Below, in pieces: positions 6,698 through 13,114 of a stretch of DNA of 13,932 nucleotides. The stretch's first letter is position 1. The number at the start of each line of letters is the position of its first letter. The position numbers and the translations under genes were made by a program. The notes below the pieces were generated by a model. The model saw nothing but the letters and a program-made list of their open reading frames with translations, made no database searches and was not told where the DNA came from. This DNA comes from Wenzhouxiangella sp. (lineage in GTDB: Bacteria; Pseudomonadota; Gammaproteobacteria; Xanthomonadales; Wenzhouxiangellaceae). The stretch lies in contig SKZJ01000254.1 of assembly GCA_007127425.1 (NCBI GenBank), positions 1 through 13,932 of the forward strand, given 5' to 3'.

Positions 6698-8371
6698 TTA
6701 GTCCTTGCTTTCGAGCTGTTCCTTGAGCAAGTCGCCCAGCGTCGTCCCGCTTCCGCTGCCGGAACGCTTGTACTGGTCGACTGCGTCTGCCAGCTCGTCG
6801 TCGTCCTTGGCGCGGATCGACAGCGTCAGGTTGCGGGTCTTGCGATCAAGGGCCACGAACTTGGCTTCGATCTCATCTCCCTCCGACAGCACCTTGGTGG
6901 CGTCTTCGACGCGCTCCTTGGCGCAGTCGGATGCCTTGACGTAACCGTCGACACCATCGGCCAGCTCGACGACAGCGCCCTTCGGATCCACCGACTTGAC
7001 CTTGCCGGTGACGATGGAGCCACGCGGATGCTCGGCCATGTAGGTGGCAAACGGATCCTGCTCGAGCTGCTTGATGCCCAGCGAAATGCGTTCACGCTCC
7101 GGATCGACGGCCAGTACAACAGCTTCGATTTCCTCACCCTTGCGGAAGTTGCGAATGGCATCTTCGCCCGGGGTCATCCAGGAAATGTCGGACAGGTGAA
7201 CCAGCCCATCGATGCCGCCGTCCAGGCCGATGAAAATACCGAAGTCGGTAATCGACTTGATAGCACCACGAACCATGTCGTTCTTGTTGTGAGTGGCCGC
7301 GAAGGCTTCCCACGGGTTCGGGGTGCACTGCTTCATGCCCAGCGAGATGCGTCGGCGTTCTTCGTCGACATCCAGCACCATGACCTCGACTTCCTGACCG
7401 ACGTGCACGACCTTGGCCGGGTTGACGTTCTTGTTGGTCCAGTCCATTTCCGAGACATGAACCAGGCCTTCGACGCCATCTTCGATCTCGACGAAGCAGC
7501 CATAGTCGGTGATGTTGGTGACCTTGCCGAACAGGCGCGAAGTCGGCGGATAGCGGCGATCGATGTTTTCCCACGGGTCATCACCGAGCTGCTTGAGACC
7601 CAGCGAAACGCGCATGCGCTCGCGGTCGAAGCGCAGCACTCGCACTTCCAGCTCGTCGCCGACTTCAACCACTTCGGAAGGATGACGCACGCGCTTCCAG
7701 GCCATGTCGGTGATGTGCAGCAGGCCGTCGATACCGCCGAGGTCCAGGAATGCACCGTAATCGGTCAGGTTCTTGACCACACCCTTTACAATCTCGCCCT
7801 CGTTCAGGCGTTCAATCAGGTCATCACGCTCGGCAGCGTACTCGTGTTCGACCACGGCACGGCGGCTGACGACCAGGTTGTTGCGGCGACGGTCGAGCTT
7901 GATGATCTTGAACTCGAGGTCCTTGCCTTCAAGGTAAACCGGATCGCGCACGGGCCGCACGTCGACAAGCGATCCGGGCAGGAAAGCCCGGATACCGTCG
8001 ATATTGACGGTGAACCCGCCCTTGACCTTGCCGGAAATCTGACCGATCACGTTGTCTTCTTCTTCGTAGGCGCCTTCCAGTTTCGTCCAGACGCGCGAGC
8101 GCTTGGCCTTTTCACGGGACAGGCGGGTTTCGCCGAAACCGTCCTCGACGGTATCCAGCGCCACCTCCACGTCGTCGCCCACTTCCACTTCCATTTCCCC
8201 ATCGGGCTTCTGGAACTGGTGGATTGGCACAATGCCTTCGGACTTCAGTCCGGCATTGACGACGACAACGTCGTCACGAATTTCAACAATCCGTCCAGTA
8301 ACGATCGCACCGGGGCGAAGGTCCTTTTCGGTGATGCTCTGTTCAAATAACTCTGCAAAGGATTCGGTCAT
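6698..8371 (-). CDS. rpsA: 30S ribosomal protein S1
   Basis: S1 binds mRNA leaders and helps the 30S subunit start translation, above all on messages with weak ribosome binding sites. The protein is nearly collinear with E. coli S1 and has six S1/OB-fold RNA-binding repeats; clear repeat cores include [61 protein letters not shown] and [21 protein letters not shown]. The ATG at 8369-8371 gives [12 protein letters not shown] and 557 residues, equal to the E. coli length. A longer in-frame opening to 8416 was not chosen. No strong Shine-Dalgarno sequence stands at the normal distance, as is common for rpsA, which is autoregulated through its leader. The acidic C-terminal tail is short and variable. 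Confidence 0.98.
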   Translation of the reverse strand: MTESFAELFEQSITEKDLRPGAIVTGRIVEIRDDVVVVNAGLKSEGIVPIHQFQKPDGEMEVEVGDDVEVALDTVEDGFGETRLSREKAKRSRVWTKLEGAYEEEDNVIGQISGKVKGGFTVNIDGIRAFLPGSLVDVRPVRDPVYLEGKDLEFKIIKLDRRRNNLVVSRRAVVEHEYAAERDDLIERLNEGEIVKGVVKNLTDYGAFLDLGGIDGLLHITDMAWKRVRHPSEVVEVGDELEVRVLRFDRERMRVSLGLKQLGDDPWENIDRRYPPTSRLFGKVTNITDYGCFVEIEDGVEGLVHVSEMDWTNKNVNPAKVVHVGQEVEVMVLDVDEERRRISLGMKQCTPNPWEAFAATHNKNDMVRGAIKSITDFGIFIGLDGGIDGLVHLSDISWMTPGEDAIRNFRKGEEIEAVVLAVDPERERISLGIKQLEQDPFATYMAEHPRGSIVTGKVKSVDPKGAVVELADGVDGYVKASDCAKERVEDATKVLSEGDEIEAKFVALDRKTRNLTLSIRAKDDDELADAVDQYKRSGSGSGTTLGDLLKEQLESKD

Positions 8372-8508
8372 TACGCTTGTGTCTTCCTGCAAGATCTCCG
8401 CGGCATTGGAATTCAAGGTCCGCTATCTCTTTTCGGTTTCCGCACCCGCCGGGGGTGCTCGTGAGTTTCCCCGGCAGGCGCACCATGCACCCCCGGGACA
8501 GTATCAAT
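8372..8508 (-). promoter_or_regulatory. Structured rpsA leader with alternative pairings
   Basis: This is the 137-nt gap between cmk and rpsA. In the sense strand, a 10-base segment (8487-8496) is perfectly complementary to 8449-8458 across a 28-nt loop. The second segment can instead use six of the same bases (8453-8458) to pair with 8442-8447 over a 5-nt loop, so the two folds exclude each other. No T-run follows. The rpsA leader of E. coli folds into hairpins used by S1 to repress its own synthesis. A similar role here is plausible but inferred. Confidence 0.5.
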
Positions 8509-9225
8509 TCAGCTTTTCGTCTTTTCGCTTCCGGATCGCTGCCGCACCAGGGCCAGCACCTGATCAACCACTTGTTCCAGCCCCAGATCGGTGGAATCGA
8601 TCACCACCGCATCGTCTGCCGGGACCGTTGGCGAAACAGCGCGCTCGCGGTCGCGGCGGTCGCGTTCCTCAAGGTCGCGAAAAAGACGGAGAAATTTAAC
8701 ACTTTCTCCTTGTTCTTTCAACTGTTTATACCGTCGATTTGCTCTTTCCTCGACCGAAGCCTCCAAAAACACCTTGTACGGGGCGTCGGTAAAGACCACG
8801 GTGCCCATGTCGCGACCGTCGGCAACCAGCCCCGGAGCACGGCGGAAACGGCGCTGCAGATCGAGCAGCGCCGACCGCACTCTGGGCAGGGCGGCGACCT
8901 GCGACGCCATGACGCTGACCTCCTCGCTGCGCAGGCGCTGATCGACCGGCTTACCGGCCAGCAACACGGAAACTCCGCCCTCACCCCTTGCGAAATCCAG
9001 CTCCAGGCCTTCGCACAACTCGACCAGGGCTGCTTCGTCATCGGCATCGAGACCGGCATCCACCGCCGCCAGCGCCACCGCCCGGTACACCGCGCCCGAA
9101 TCAAGGAGGTGCCAGCCCAACGCCTCGGCCACCCGCGCCGACACCGCCCCCTTGCCGGCACCGGAGGGGCCGTCGATGGTCAGCACCGGCGCATCATCAC
9201 CCACGGCTGCGCTTTCGTCAGACAA
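8509..9225 (-). CDS. cmk: Cytidylate kinase
   Basis: Cmk phosphorylates CMP and dCMP with ATP in the cytoplasm, feeding pyrimidine nucleotide pools. The P-loop GPSGAGKG is at residues 19-26, followed by LDSGAVYRA (41-49), the CMP-binding block RLRSEEVSVMAS (97-108), VADGRDMGTVVF (134-145) and the lid region RANRRYKQLKEQG with RDRRDRERAVSP. The length of 238 is normal to slightly long. The start is TTG at 9223-9225, supported by a full AGGAGG ribosome binding site with a 6-nt spacer; no better in-frame ATG gives the complete N-terminus. It lies downstream of aroA, separated by repeat B, and directly upstream of rpsA, the usual gammaproteobacterial order. The segment near 8690-8725 is unusually AT-rich for this gene. 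Confidence 0.96.
   Translation of the reverse strand: MSDESAAVGDDAPVLTIDGPSGAGKGAVSARVAEALGWHLLDSGAVYRAVALAAVDAGLDADDEAALVELCEGLELDFARGEGGVSVLLAGKPVDQRLRSEEVSVMASQVAALPRVRSALLDLQRRFRRAPGLVADGRDMGTVVFTDAPYKVFLEASVEERANRRYKQLKEQGESVKFLRLFRDLEERDRRDRERAVSPTVPADDAVVIDSTDLGLEQVVDQVLALVRQRSGSEKTKS
8693..8721 (-). promoter_or_regulatory. Candidate sigma-70 promoter inside cmk, reading to rpsA
   Basis: On the minus strand TTGAAA (8716-8721, five of six consensus bases) is followed after 17 nt by TAAATT (8693-8698, four of six). It lies in an AT-rich island inside GC-rich cmk coding sequence, about 320 nt upstream of the rpsA ATG. rpsA is often transcribed from its own promoters in addition to read-through, so an internal promoter here makes sense. 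The protein sequence in this stretch is conserved, so codon needs could also explain part of the AT bias. Confidence 0.35.
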
Positions 9226-9230
9226 CTTGC

Positions 9231-9237
9231 ACCTCCT
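9231..9237 (-). promoter_or_regulatory. Strong ribosome binding site deciding the cmk TTG start
   Basis: AGGAGGT in the sense strand lies 6 nt (from the GG of AGGAGG) upstream of TTG at 9223-9225. It is one of the clearest Shine-Dalgarno matches in the window and supports initiation at TTG. Confidence 0.75.
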
Positions 9238-9250
9238 GTGGGCTGGTAAT

Positions 9251-9398
9251 CGTGAAACGGAAAACGGAAAACGGGGGGTCGCCTGCTGCTTTTAGTGGCC
9301 CGAAACCAGCCAATGGCAGGCTTGCCGCAATTGGCCACCGCTCACCAATCGATGGCAATGCGCTCACCCCCGTTTCACGTTTTCCGTTTCCCGTTTCC
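9251..9398. repeat. Palindromic intergenic repeat, copy B
   Basis: An element of about 148 bp fills most of the gap between aroA and cmk. The arms at 9251-9277 and 9367-9393 are complementary at 24 of 27 positions and are built of tandem CGGAAAA/CGTTTTC-like units ending in a G/C run. Inside, GCCAAT at 9309-9314 faces ATTGGC at 9330-9335. Interior blocks GCCAATGGCA, TTGGCC and GGCAAT-N-CGC match copy A (134-277) in order and orientation. The first bases after the aroA stop already belong to the element, and about 14 nt separate it from the cmk ribosome binding site. No protein is encoded. Confidence 0.75.
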
Positions 9399-9402
9399 AC
9401 TC

Positions 9403-10698
9403 TCAAAGCCACTCCATCTCCGCGCCCAGCGCCCGCATATCGTCGACAAACCCCGGATAACTCGTCCGGATCCATTCCGCGTTCTCGATCTCGACCGACC
9501 CGTCGGCGACCAGGCCGAGCACGGCCAGACTCATGGCGATGCGGTGGTCGCCGTGCGAATCGACGCGGCCACCGCGGACCGGTCCGCCGCTGATATCGGC
9601 ACCATCAGGGTATTCGGTCACGCGCACGCCCAGCTTTGCCAACTCGCGGCACATGACCGCCAGGCGGTCGGACTCCTTGACCCGCAGCTCCTCGGCACCA
9701 CGAACCCGGGTCGTGCCATCGGCACAGGCGGCCAGCGCCATCAGCACCGGAAACTCGTCGATCGCCAGTGGCACGAGTTCCGCTGCGACATCAACGCCGG
9801 ACAGCTTGCCGGAACGGACCTGCAGGTGACCGGCCGGCTCTTCGTCATTGGCGGTCAATACAGTGCGCTCCAGGCCTGCACCCATGAGCTCGACAATGCG
9901 CAGCACGCCGTCACGGGTCGGGTTGAGACCCACTTCTGTCAACTGAATGACCGATCCTTCCACGATCAGGCCGGCCGCCAGGGCGAATGCCGCCGAGCTG
10001 AGGTCCCCAGGCACGCGGCAGAGCGTTCCGATCAGGTGCTGGCCACCGTCGAGGCGGCACTGGAGCTTGCCGCGCTCGAGTCGACCGCCGAAAGTCGGCA
10101 GCATACGCTCGGTATGATCACGGCTGATACCGGGTTCGGTCAGTTCGGTCACGCCATCGGCATTCAGGCCGGCCAGCAGCAATGCCGACTTGACCTGGGC
10201 ACTGGCCACCGGCAGTGCATGGCGAATGCCCCGCAATCGGCGCGGACGCACGGTCAGCGGCGCGCGTCCGTCGGTACTGTCGATGTCGGCACCCATGGTT
10301 CGCAGCGGCTCGATGATGCGCGCCATCGGCCGTGCCGACAGCGACTCGTCACCGACCAGTCGGATACTGGCCCCAAACAGGTCCGGATGACCGGCCAGCG
10401 CACCGGTCAGCAGGCGCATGCCGGTGCCGGAATTGCCCAGGTCGAGGTCCCCGGCCGGCGCTTGCAGGTGCCCGCCGCGCATTCGAATCACGCCGTTGGA
10501 TTCCGAGACCTCGGCACCGAGCGCTGCCATGGCTTCAAGCGTGGCACGGGTATCGGCACTGTCGAGAAAGCCGTGGATCTCGGTTTCACCTTCGGCCAGG
10601 CCGCCGAAGATGGCGGCCCGGTGCGAGACCGACTTGTCGCCGGGTGGCCGGTAGTCGCCCGACAGCGGCCTGCGAGCCGGCTGGACCTTCAGGCGCAT
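9403..10698 (-). CDS. aroA: 3-phosphoshikimate 1-carboxyvinyltransferase (EPSP synthase), class II-like
   Basis: AroA joins shikimate 3-phosphate and phosphoenolpyruvate to give EPSP, the sixth step of the shikimate pathway, in the cytoplasm. The 431 residues carry PGDKSVSHR (19-27), LGNSGTGMR (87-95), RPMAR (123-127), SAQVKSALLLAGLN (166-179), RDHTERML (193-200), IDEFP (313-317) and EELRVKESDR (336-345); Asp314 and Glu342 are the expected catalytic residues. Several of these wordings, especially RDHTERML, IDEFP and SAQVKSALLLAGLN, resemble class II enzymes such as Agrobacterium CP4 rather than the E. coli class I type. The residue equivalent to CP4 Ala100 is Gly91. It starts 5 nt after the hisC stop. 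In Pseudomonas it is fused to TyrA, and here it is not. Confidence 0.96.
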   Translation of the reverse strand: MRLKVQPARRPLSGDYRPPGDKSVSHRAAIFGGLAEGETEIHGFLDSADTRATLEAMAALGAEVSESNGVIRMRGGHLQAPAGDLDLGNSGTGMRLLTGALAGHPDLFGASIRLVGDESLSARPMARIIEPLRTMGADIDSTDGRAPLTVRPRRLRGIRHALPVASAQVKSALLLAGLNADGVTELTEPGISRDHTERMLPTFGGRLERGKLQCRLDGGQHLIGTLCRVPGDLSSAAFALAAGLIVEGSVIQLTEVGLNPTRDGVLRIVELMGAGLERTVLTANDEEPAGHLQVRSGKLSGVDVAAELVPLAIDEFPVLMALAACADGTTRVRGAEELRVKESDRLAVMCRELAKLGVRVTEYPDGADISGGPVRGGRVDSHGDHRIAMSLAVLGLVADGSVEIENAEWIRTSYPGFVDDMRALGAEMEWL

Positions 10699-10703
10699 CG
10701 CGG

Positions 10704-11822
10704 TCAGAGGATTCCAGCCAGCGCCGTCAGCACGCGCTCGTTCTGTGCCGGCGTGCCCACGGTGATGCGCAGGTAGTTGTCGAGGCCGTAGTTGCCCACC
10801 GGCCGCACGATCACGCCTTGCTTCAGCAGGGCTTCATTGAGTTCGCCGCCGGGGCGATCGAAACCGGCAAGAATGAAATTGGCCGCCGAAGGAATCACCT
10901 TCGCGCCCAGTCTCTCCAGGCCGGCGCCCAGCGTTTTCAGGCCGTCGCTGTTGGTGCGGCGGGTCTTGTCGATGAATTCGTGGTCGTCCAGCGCGGCACG
11001 CGCCGCTGCCAGGGCCAGCGCATTGACGTTGAAGGCCGGGCGCACGCGGTTGAGCAGGTCGGCGATCCCGGGGTTGCTCAGGCAGTAACCGACCCGCAGG
11101 CCGGCCAGGCCGTAGGCCTTGGAGAAGGTGCGGGTGACGACCAGGTTGGGAAACTCCTCAAGCCAGGTCGAGGCGTCACCCAGCTTGTCGGACTCGGCAT
11201 ACTCGGTGTAAGCCTCGTCGACCACGCAGATCACGTGCGGCGGCAACGAGCCGACAAAATCCTTCAGCCGCTGACCGTCCAGCCAGGTGCCGGTCGGGTT
11301 GTTGGGATTGGCCACGAACACCAGTCGGGTATCGGGCCCGACCCGATCGAACAGGCCGCGCAGGTCATGGCCCAGCGGCATCGGGTGATCGGCCGGCAGC
11401 GCCGGGGCGATGCTGGCAGTGGCGCCGACCATCTGCGTGGCGATCGGGTACACGGCAAAGGCGTACTGCGAAAACACCGACTCCAGGCCGGGCTGCAGAA
11501 AGGCCTGGGCCAGGAACACCAGCACATCGTTGGAACCGTTGCCCAGCGTGATGCAGTCGGTATCCACGTCGTGCTTTTCTGCCAGTGCCTGCTTGAGATA
11601 GAAGCCGTTGGCATCCGGGTACAACCACAGATCGTCGAGTTCGCCACGCACCGCCTCGATCGCCTTCGGGCTGGAGCCCAGCGGGTTCTCGTTGGAGGCC
11701 AGCTTGATCGAGTCGCTCACACCGTATTCGCGCTCCAGCTCGTCGATCGGCTTGCCCGGCGTATACGGCATCAGCTCGCGCACACCCGGCGCGGCCAGTT
11801 CGTTGTAATCGCGTTTTTTCAT
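10704..11822 (-). CDS. hisC: Histidinol-phosphate / aromatic aminotransferase (HisC family)
   Basis: A PLP-dependent fold-type I aminotransferase of 372 residues. The sequence shows KLASNENPLG (40-49), NPNNPTG (172-178), VDEAY (201-205), the PLP lysine Lys235 in TFSKAYGLAGLRVGY, and the carboxylate-binding Arg352 in LRITVG. HisC acts in histidine synthesis. Copies set between pheA and aroA (called hisC2 in Pseudomonas) are thought to serve phenylalanine and tyrosine synthesis by transaminating the keto or prephenate forms. The neighbours favour the aromatic role, but sequence alone does not separate the two. The start ATG gives MKKRDYNELAAPGVREL; no good ribosome binding site is visible in the short gap after repeat C. 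aroA follows 5 nt downstream. Confidence 0.93.
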   Translation of the reverse strand: MKKRDYNELAAPGVRELMPYTPGKPIDELEREYGVSDSIKLASNENPLGSSPKAIEAVRGELDDLWLYPDANGFYLKQALAEKHDVDTDCITLGNGSNDVLVFLAQAFLQPGLESVFSQYAFAVYPIATQMVGATASIAPALPADHPMPLGHDLRGLFDRVGPDTRLVFVANPNNPTGTWLDGQRLKDFVGSLPPHVICVVDEAYTEYAESDKLGDASTWLEEFPNLVVTRTFSKAYGLAGLRVGYCLSNPGIADLLNRVRPAFNVNALALAAARAALDDHEFIDKTRRTNSDGLKTLGAGLERLGAKVIPSAANFILAGFDRPGGELNEALLKQGVIVRPVGNYGLDNYLRITVGTPAQNERVLTALAGIL

Positions 11823-11842
11823 AAGTCAGTTATTGGTCAATT

Positions 11843-11996
11843 CGTCCACAGATGAACACAGATAAACACAGATTGAATGAAATTGAATGTCATGCCGTGA
11901 GCACTCCCAAACGTTCCGAAGCCATCTAGACGCGAGGGCAAGTCAGGATCGAGTTCGCTTTTTCTATCCGTGTTTATCTGTGTTCATCCGTGGACG
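11843..11996. repeat. Palindromic intergenic repeat C, CACAGATGAACACAGAT type
   Basis: Arms of 31 nt at 11843-11873 and 11966-11996 are complementary at 29 positions, with a 92-nt interior. Both arms consist of a tandem unit of about 10 nt (CACAGATGAA, CACAGATAAA, CACAGATT). The two differences become G-U pairs in the sense (minus-strand) RNA, so that RNA forms an unbroken 31-bp stem. I recognise this arm wording as a repeat that turns up in intergenic DNA of many unrelated bacteria; its origin is not established. It fills the pheA-hisC gap, starting 10 nt after the pheA stop. The interior has no convincing gene or strong promoter and no visible match to copies A or B. Confidence 0.75.
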
Positions 11997-12006
11997 GTTA
12001 AAAAAT

Positions 12007-13107
12007 TCAGCTCCCCTCTCCACCTTCACCCGGCAGGCGGCCGAGGACGGCGCGAGGATAACAGCCCAGCACCCGCACTTCACCCGCAGCGTGCTCCAGG
12101 TCGACCAGGGCCTGCTTGAGACCGGCATTCTCGACGTGGCCCTCGACGTCGATGAAGAACACGTACTGCCAGCGCTCGCGGCGCGAGGGACGCGATTCGA
12201 TACGGGTCATGTTCACGCCGTGACGGGCCAGCGGCTCGAGCAGCGAGAACAGCGCCCCGGCGCCGTCCAGACCGGCGATCATCAACGTGGTCTTGTCTTC
12301 CCCGGAGGCCGGCAACAGTTCGCGTCCGAGCACCAGGAAGCGCGTCGTATTGTCGACGTGATCCTCGATATTGGCAAACAGCACCGGCAGGCCGTACACC
12401 TCGGCGGCATGCCGGCCGGCGATGGCGGCGGCATCCGGCGCGTAGCGCACCCGGCGCGCGGCCTCGGCGTTGCTCGACAGGGCAATCAACTCGGCATGCG
12501 CCAGGTGTTTCTCGATCCAGTGCTTGCACTGCGACAGGGACTGCTGATGGGCGTAGACGCGCTCGATGTCGTCGAGCCGACGCGCACGGGTGAGCAGGTG
12601 CTGGTGAATTCGCATCTCCACCTCGGCGGCAATGCACACCTGGTGGTGCAGGAACATGTCCAGCGTGTGGGTGACGATGCCCTGCGAGGAATTCTCGATC
12701 GGCACCACACCGAAATCGACCTCGCCGCCCTGCACCTGGCGGAACACTTCCTCGATGCTCGGCTGCGCACTGGCATTGACCGAGTGCCCGAACTGGCGGT
12801 AGACCGCCTGCTGGGTGAACGTCCCTTCCGGCCCCAGGTACGCGACCCGCAGCGGTTCCTGGCGCGCCAGGCAGGCCGACATGATCTCGCGGAACACGTG
12901 CAGCATGACGCTGTCGCTCAAGGGGCCGTCGTTGCGCTCGATCACGCGCCTGAGCACCTGCGCCTCGCGGTCGGGACGGTAGTAGTCGGCCGGCGTGGCC
13001 AGCTCGCCCTTGACCGCGCGCACGTGCTCGGCCAGCTTTGCGCGCTCGGCGATCAGGCCCTGGATGCGCTCGTCGATGTCATCGATCTGCTCGCGCACCG
13101 AGCCCAA
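12007..13107 (-). CDS. pheA: Bifunctional chorismate mutase / prephenate dehydratase (P-protein)
   Basis: PheA turns chorismate into prephenate and then phenylpyruvate, the committed route to phenylalanine. The N-terminal chorismate mutase domain starts at LGSVREQIDDIDERI and ends near residue 85. The dehydratase domain begins at RVAYLGPEGTFTQQA and includes IENSSQG and the DNTTRFLV catalytic motif (Thr-Arg-Phe at 255-257). The C-terminal ACT domain has GALFSLL and IESRPSR (304-309), the phenylalanine-binding site for feedback control. The start is uncertain. TTG at 13105-13107 gives 366 residues and a family-like N-terminus; GTG at 13096-13098 is an alternative; ATG at 13185 would add 26 non-family residues overlapping serC by 71 nt. 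An ATG overlapping the serC stop (TGATG) is one base out of frame. Confidence 0.95.
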   Translation of the reverse strand: MGSVREQIDDIDERIQGLIAERAKLAEHVRAVKGELATPADYYRPDREAQVLRRVIERNDGPLSDSVMLHVFREIMSACLARQEPLRVAYLGPEGTFTQQAVYRQFGHSVNASAQPSIEEVFRQVQGGEVDFGVVPIENSSQGIVTHTLDMFLHHQVCIAAEVEMRIHQHLLTRARRLDDIERVYAHQQSLSQCKHWIEKHLAHAELIALSSNAEAARRVRYAPDAAAIAGRHAAEVYGLPVLFANIEDHVDNTTRFLVLGRELLPASGEDKTTLMIAGLDGAGALFSLLEPLARHGVNMTRIESRPSRRERWQYVFFIDVEGHVENAGLKQALVDLEHAAGEVRVLGCYPRAVLGRLPGEGGEGS

Positions 13108-13114
13108 GTCGACA

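Noticed and set aside
6071..8350. Long plus-strand open frame of 759 codons opposite rpsA, ihfB and lapA
   Set aside because: It is the antisense shadow of strongly conserved, GC-rich genes. Its translation shows no known domain and repeats with the S1 repeats it mirrors.
8372..8416. N-terminal extension of ribosomal protein S1
   Set aside because: The start at 8371 gives MTESFAELF and 557 residues, matching the family; the extension has no counterpart.
9251..9398. CRISPR-like array suggested by the short repeated units in the repeat arms
   Set aside because: The units are about 7 nt, contiguous and degenerate, with no regular spacers; they are arms of a palindrome.
10332..11855. Plus-strand open frame of 507 codons opposite aroA and hisC
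   Set aside because: Antisense to two well-supported enzymes, with low-complexity Arg/Gly/Ala-rich translation and no motifs.
11874..11965. Promoter for hisC inside the interior of repeat C
   Set aside because: A TTGCCC and a TAGATG-like word occur in the sense strand, but spacing and matches are poor.
12000..12006. Run of six T after the pheA stop as an intrinsic terminator
   Set aside because: No stable GC-rich hairpin directly precedes it; the large stem lies after, not before, the T-run.
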